8,018 bases of DNA. Origin: Acidobacteriaceae bacterium. GTDB taxonomy: Bacteria; Acidobacteriota; Terriglobia; Terriglobales; Acidobacteriaceae. Shown here piece after piece: positions 6,991 through 8,018 of this stretch. The position numbers and the translations under genes were made by a program. Within the stretch, counting starts at the first letter, position 1. The number at the start of each line of letters is the position of its first letter. The notes beneath the pieces were generated by a model. It ran no database searches and was not told where the DNA came from. It worked only from the letters and a program-made list of their open reading frames with translations. The stretch spans positions 10,952 through 18,969 of the forward strand of contig PKYX01000532.1 of the NCBI GenBank assembly GCA_003132825.1, written 5' to 3'.

Positions 6991-7019
6991 ACTATAGTCG
7001 CCCGCTCGAAGAACGGCAA
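6991..7019 (-). promoter_or_regulatory. Sigma70-type promoter of the four-helix membrane protein
   Basis: On the - strand, TTGCCG (7019-7014) and TATAGT (6996-6991) are separated by exactly 17 bases, matching 4/6 and 5/6 of the housekeeping consensus. The expected transcript start near 6984 leaves a leader of about 22 bases holding the GGGAGG site. The -10 lies inside the palindrome GACTATAGTC. This is the clearest promoter in the window. Confidence 0.75.
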
Positions 7020-7093
7020 GCCAGCCAAGGGTTGGCCCTGGGGAGTGGCGCGCGCATGCGAAACGCCATGCGAGATTTTCCCACCGCAGCTTC

Positions 7094-7102
7094 TGCTATC
7101 AT
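7094..7102 (+). promoter_or_regulatory. Extended -10 box before the small conserved-looking gene
   Basis: TGCTATCAT fits an extended -10 (TGn plus TATCAT, 5/6). No good -35 lies 16-18 bases upstream, which extended -10 promoters can tolerate. The predicted transcript start, 7108-7110, coincides with the ATG at 7110, so translation may be leaderless. Alternatively, it gives a leader of about 46 bases to the ATG at 7155. Confidence 0.4.
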
Positions 7103-7109
7103 CGCCGCG

Positions 7110-7370
7110 ATGGACGAAGAAATTCCCAGCATCCAGGTTCCAGCGGAGGGATTCATGGAAGTACCGAGCGCAGCGGCCGGCTCACGCCGCGACGAGGATA
7201 TCGCCCTCGATCTCATGAAGTTTGTCGCCATGGCAACCGGCTATGGCAAAACCAGTTCCTCGGGAGTGGGATTCCAGGGCGGCGGCGCGGCCGCGAAACC
7301 CGAAGAGTATGCCGCTCATTTGCTCCAACTTTACAGCAAGTGTCTGGACGCGGTGCAGACCGGGAAGTAA
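7110..7370 (+). CDS. Small soluble protein of unknown function
   Basis: An 86-residue acidic protein. The N-terminus (MDEEIPSIQVPAEGF) is probably extended. A short helix, RRDEDIALDLMKFVAMATGYGK (about 26-47), leads into a Gly/Ser-rich loop (SSSGVGFQGGG) and a C-terminal helix, PEEYAAHLLQLYSKCLDAV (about 64-82). There is one cysteine and no membrane segment or signal peptide. I do not recognise an assigned family, but the composition and helix pattern look like a real gene, in contrast to the Arg/Pro-rich translation of the same frame upstream of 7068. Two starts compete. ATG 7110 has no Shine-Dalgarno but sits at the predicted transcript start. ATG 7155 (71 residues) has GGAGG at 7145-7149, five bases away. 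I keep 7110, at low certainty. It diverges from the four-helix membrane gene. Confidence 0.7.
   Translation: MDEEIPSIQVPAEGFMEVPSAAAGSRRDEDIALDLMKFVAMATGYGKTSSSGVGFQGGGAAAKPEEYAAHLLQLYSKCLDAVQTGK
7145..7149 (+). promoter_or_regulatory. Possible ribosome binding site for an alternative start at 7155
   Basis: GGAGG five bases before the in-frame ATG at 7155. It may be a true initiation site giving a 71-residue product, or simply the Ala-Glu-Gly codons of the longer protein. Confidence 0.4.
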
Positions 7371-7385
7371 GCGAGCACCGCTCGC
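7371..7385 (+). repeat. Hairpin immediately after the stop codon
   Basis: GCGAGC-ACC-GCTCGC, a perfect six-pair stem with a three-base loop starting on the base after TAA (7368-7370). No T-run follows, so it is not a classical intrinsic terminator. It could stabilise the transcript end or act with Rho. Confidence 0.55.
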
Positions 7386-7706
7386 AGGAACGGGGACCTG
7401 CCAACCTTATCCACGGCGGCTCTGGTCGTCGCCCTCCCGGGGTTGCTGGCCCGCCTAGATCCCGGCGCGCCGTGGCGGTCAACCCCGGTCGAACCACTCC
7501 CGGCCGATTAAGGTCGCTCCCCTCAGCCATTCTAAGCAGAAATCATACGGGACGACCTTCGCCCGCCGCCAAGCACCAGGCACCGAGGACAATCGACAAC
7601 CCACCAGCAAGAAAGCCGCAGCATGGCGCTGCGGCTTGGTGGAACCAGATCTAGAGAGGCCCGGGCCTTGGTCGCGCGGTGGCGCGCACCCCTCTGCATG
7701 ACGAAT
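7386..7706. other. Hairpin-rich intergenic region
   Basis: No gene, tRNA or rRNA is visible on either strand; the open frames crossing it are Arg/Pro-rich and unlike proteins. It contains a perfect nine-pair inverted repeat, CCGGGGTTG/CAACCCCGG (7437-7445/7480-7488), enclosing a CCGCC/GGCGG stem (7451-7455/7474-7478). An 11-pair stem with one bulged C follows (7510-7521/7549-7559) around a 27-base loop, and then the terminator-like hairpin at 7601-7642. AGGCCCGGGCCT, a 12-base palindrome, is at 7657-7668. Degenerate heptamers (AGCACCA, GGCACCG) are at 7572-7585. Confidence 0.55.
7601..7642 (-). terminator. Probable intrinsic terminator of the Lys-rich gene
   Basis: A perfect ten-pair stem, AAGCCGCAGC/GCTGCGGCTT (7613-7622/7628-7637), has a five-base loop; an outer five-pair stem, CCACC/GGTGG (7601-7605/7638-7642), extends it. 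Read on the - strand the hairpin is followed by TTTCTT, a short T-rich tract, 70 bases after the stop of the gene at 7707. On the + strand no T-run follows. Confidence 0.55.
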
Positions 7707-8018
7707 CTAGCGGCGTCGGCCTTTGCGGCCCGCTGGTTTCTTCTTGGCTTTCGCTTTGGCCTTCGGGGCCGGCTTTCTTTTTGCGGGCTTACGCTTGGGC
7801 GCCTTGCGGGCTGGTTTCTTCTTCGCCGGTTTTTTCGGAGGAGCCTTTTTCACGGCTTTTTTCTTCGCCGGCTTCTTGGCCGATTTCTTCGCCGCTGGTT
7901 TGGACGAGCCTCCGCCGCTTCCTGCGGGTGGCGGCGCGGGTGGCGCTACAGGTTCGGGTTCGGCTTCGCTCACAACCGGCAGCTCAGCTTCTTCCTCTTC
8001 TTCTTCTTCCTCTTCTTC
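7707..8018 (-). CDS. Acidic-then-basic protein with histone-H1-like Lys/Arg tail, N-terminus cut by window edge
   Basis: The visible 103 residues are the C-terminal end of a protein that runs past base 8018. They begin with ten consecutive Glu (GAA/GAG codons), then AELPVVSEAEPEP, a Pro/Gly/Ser linker (about 21-39), and a tail (40-103) built almost only from Lys, Ala, Pro and Arg in PAKK/PKK-like steps, ending GRKGRRR. Such tails resemble eukaryotic histone H1 and bacterial AlgP/Hc1-type proteins and normally bind DNA or RNA without sequence preference. A GTG at 7973 could serve as a start, but the frame stays open and strongly biased upstream of it, so I treat the gene as truncated. The missing part could be a folded enzyme carrying this tail (topoisomerase I and ribosome-associated proteins sometimes have one) or just more low-complexity sequence. 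The stop is TAG at 7709-7707, followed by a terminator-like hairpin. Confidence 0.75.
   Translation of the reverse strand, partial: EEEEEEEEEEAELPVVSEAEPEPVAPPAPPPAGSGGGSSKPAAKKSAKKPAKKKAVKKAPPKKPAKKKPARKAPKRKPAKRKPAPKAKAKAKKKPAGRKGRRR

Noticed and set aside
7386..7530. A tRNA-like T-arm (GGTTCGACC on the - strand near 7488-7496).
   Set aside because: The flanking bases do not form a T-stem, and no anticodon or acceptor arm can be drawn.
7707..7973. Taking GTG 7973 as the true start of a complete 88-residue histone-like protein.
   Set aside because: The same frame stays open and strongly Glu-coding up to the window edge, so the gene most likely begins outside.

Overview
The window is GC-rich bacterial chromosome with tightly packed genes. 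Non-ATG starts are frequent: GTG or TTG is the best-supported start for three genes. Protein style and gene content most resemble Acidobacteriota (Terriglobia-like): a huge Ala/Pro-rich TPR protein, a short two-helix membrane protein next to a LOG-family enzyme, and a lysine/alanine-rich histone-H1-like tail. That placement is my inference from memory of the families; there is no rRNA or marker gene here to prove it. I see no transposase, integrase, CRISPR array, tRNA or rRNA, so this reads as ordinary core chromosome.

Layout. Bases 1-461 hold no convincing gene, but they contain several inverted repeats and lie upstream of the TPR gene. Five genes follow on the + strand: a 1042-residue TPR scaffold (462-3590), a small membrane protein (3680-4063), a LOG-family nucleotide phosphoribohydrolase-like protein (4173-5048), a thiamine-phosphate-synthase/TenI-family protein (5081-5773) and a formylglycine-generating-enzyme-fold protein (5819-6541). 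Gaps are 89, 109, 32 and 45 bases, so at least the last three could be cotranscribed. On the - strand, facing them, lies a four-helix membrane protein of the so-called phage holin family IV (6609-6962), with an unusually clear sigma70-type promoter. Diverging from it is a short conserved-looking soluble protein (7110-7370). Bases 7371-7706 are intergenic and carry four successive inverted repeats, the last being a likely terminator for the gene beyond. A - strand gene (7707 to the right edge, incomplete) encodes a poly-Glu stretch, a Pro/Gly linker and a Lys/Arg-rich tail.

How the genes relate. No single pathway links them. The LOG protein (purine nucleotide turnover) and the ThiE/TenI protein (thiamine synthesis) both deal with phosphorylated small metabolites, but the adjacency alone proves nothing functional. 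I do not see a clear new defence or mobile system. The points most worth a second look are the FGE-fold protein without its catalytic cysteines, the ThiE-like protein lacking canonical metal/phosphate residues and carrying a heptamer repeat, the hairpin-rich gaps at both ends, and the acidic-then-basic protein cut by the window edge.
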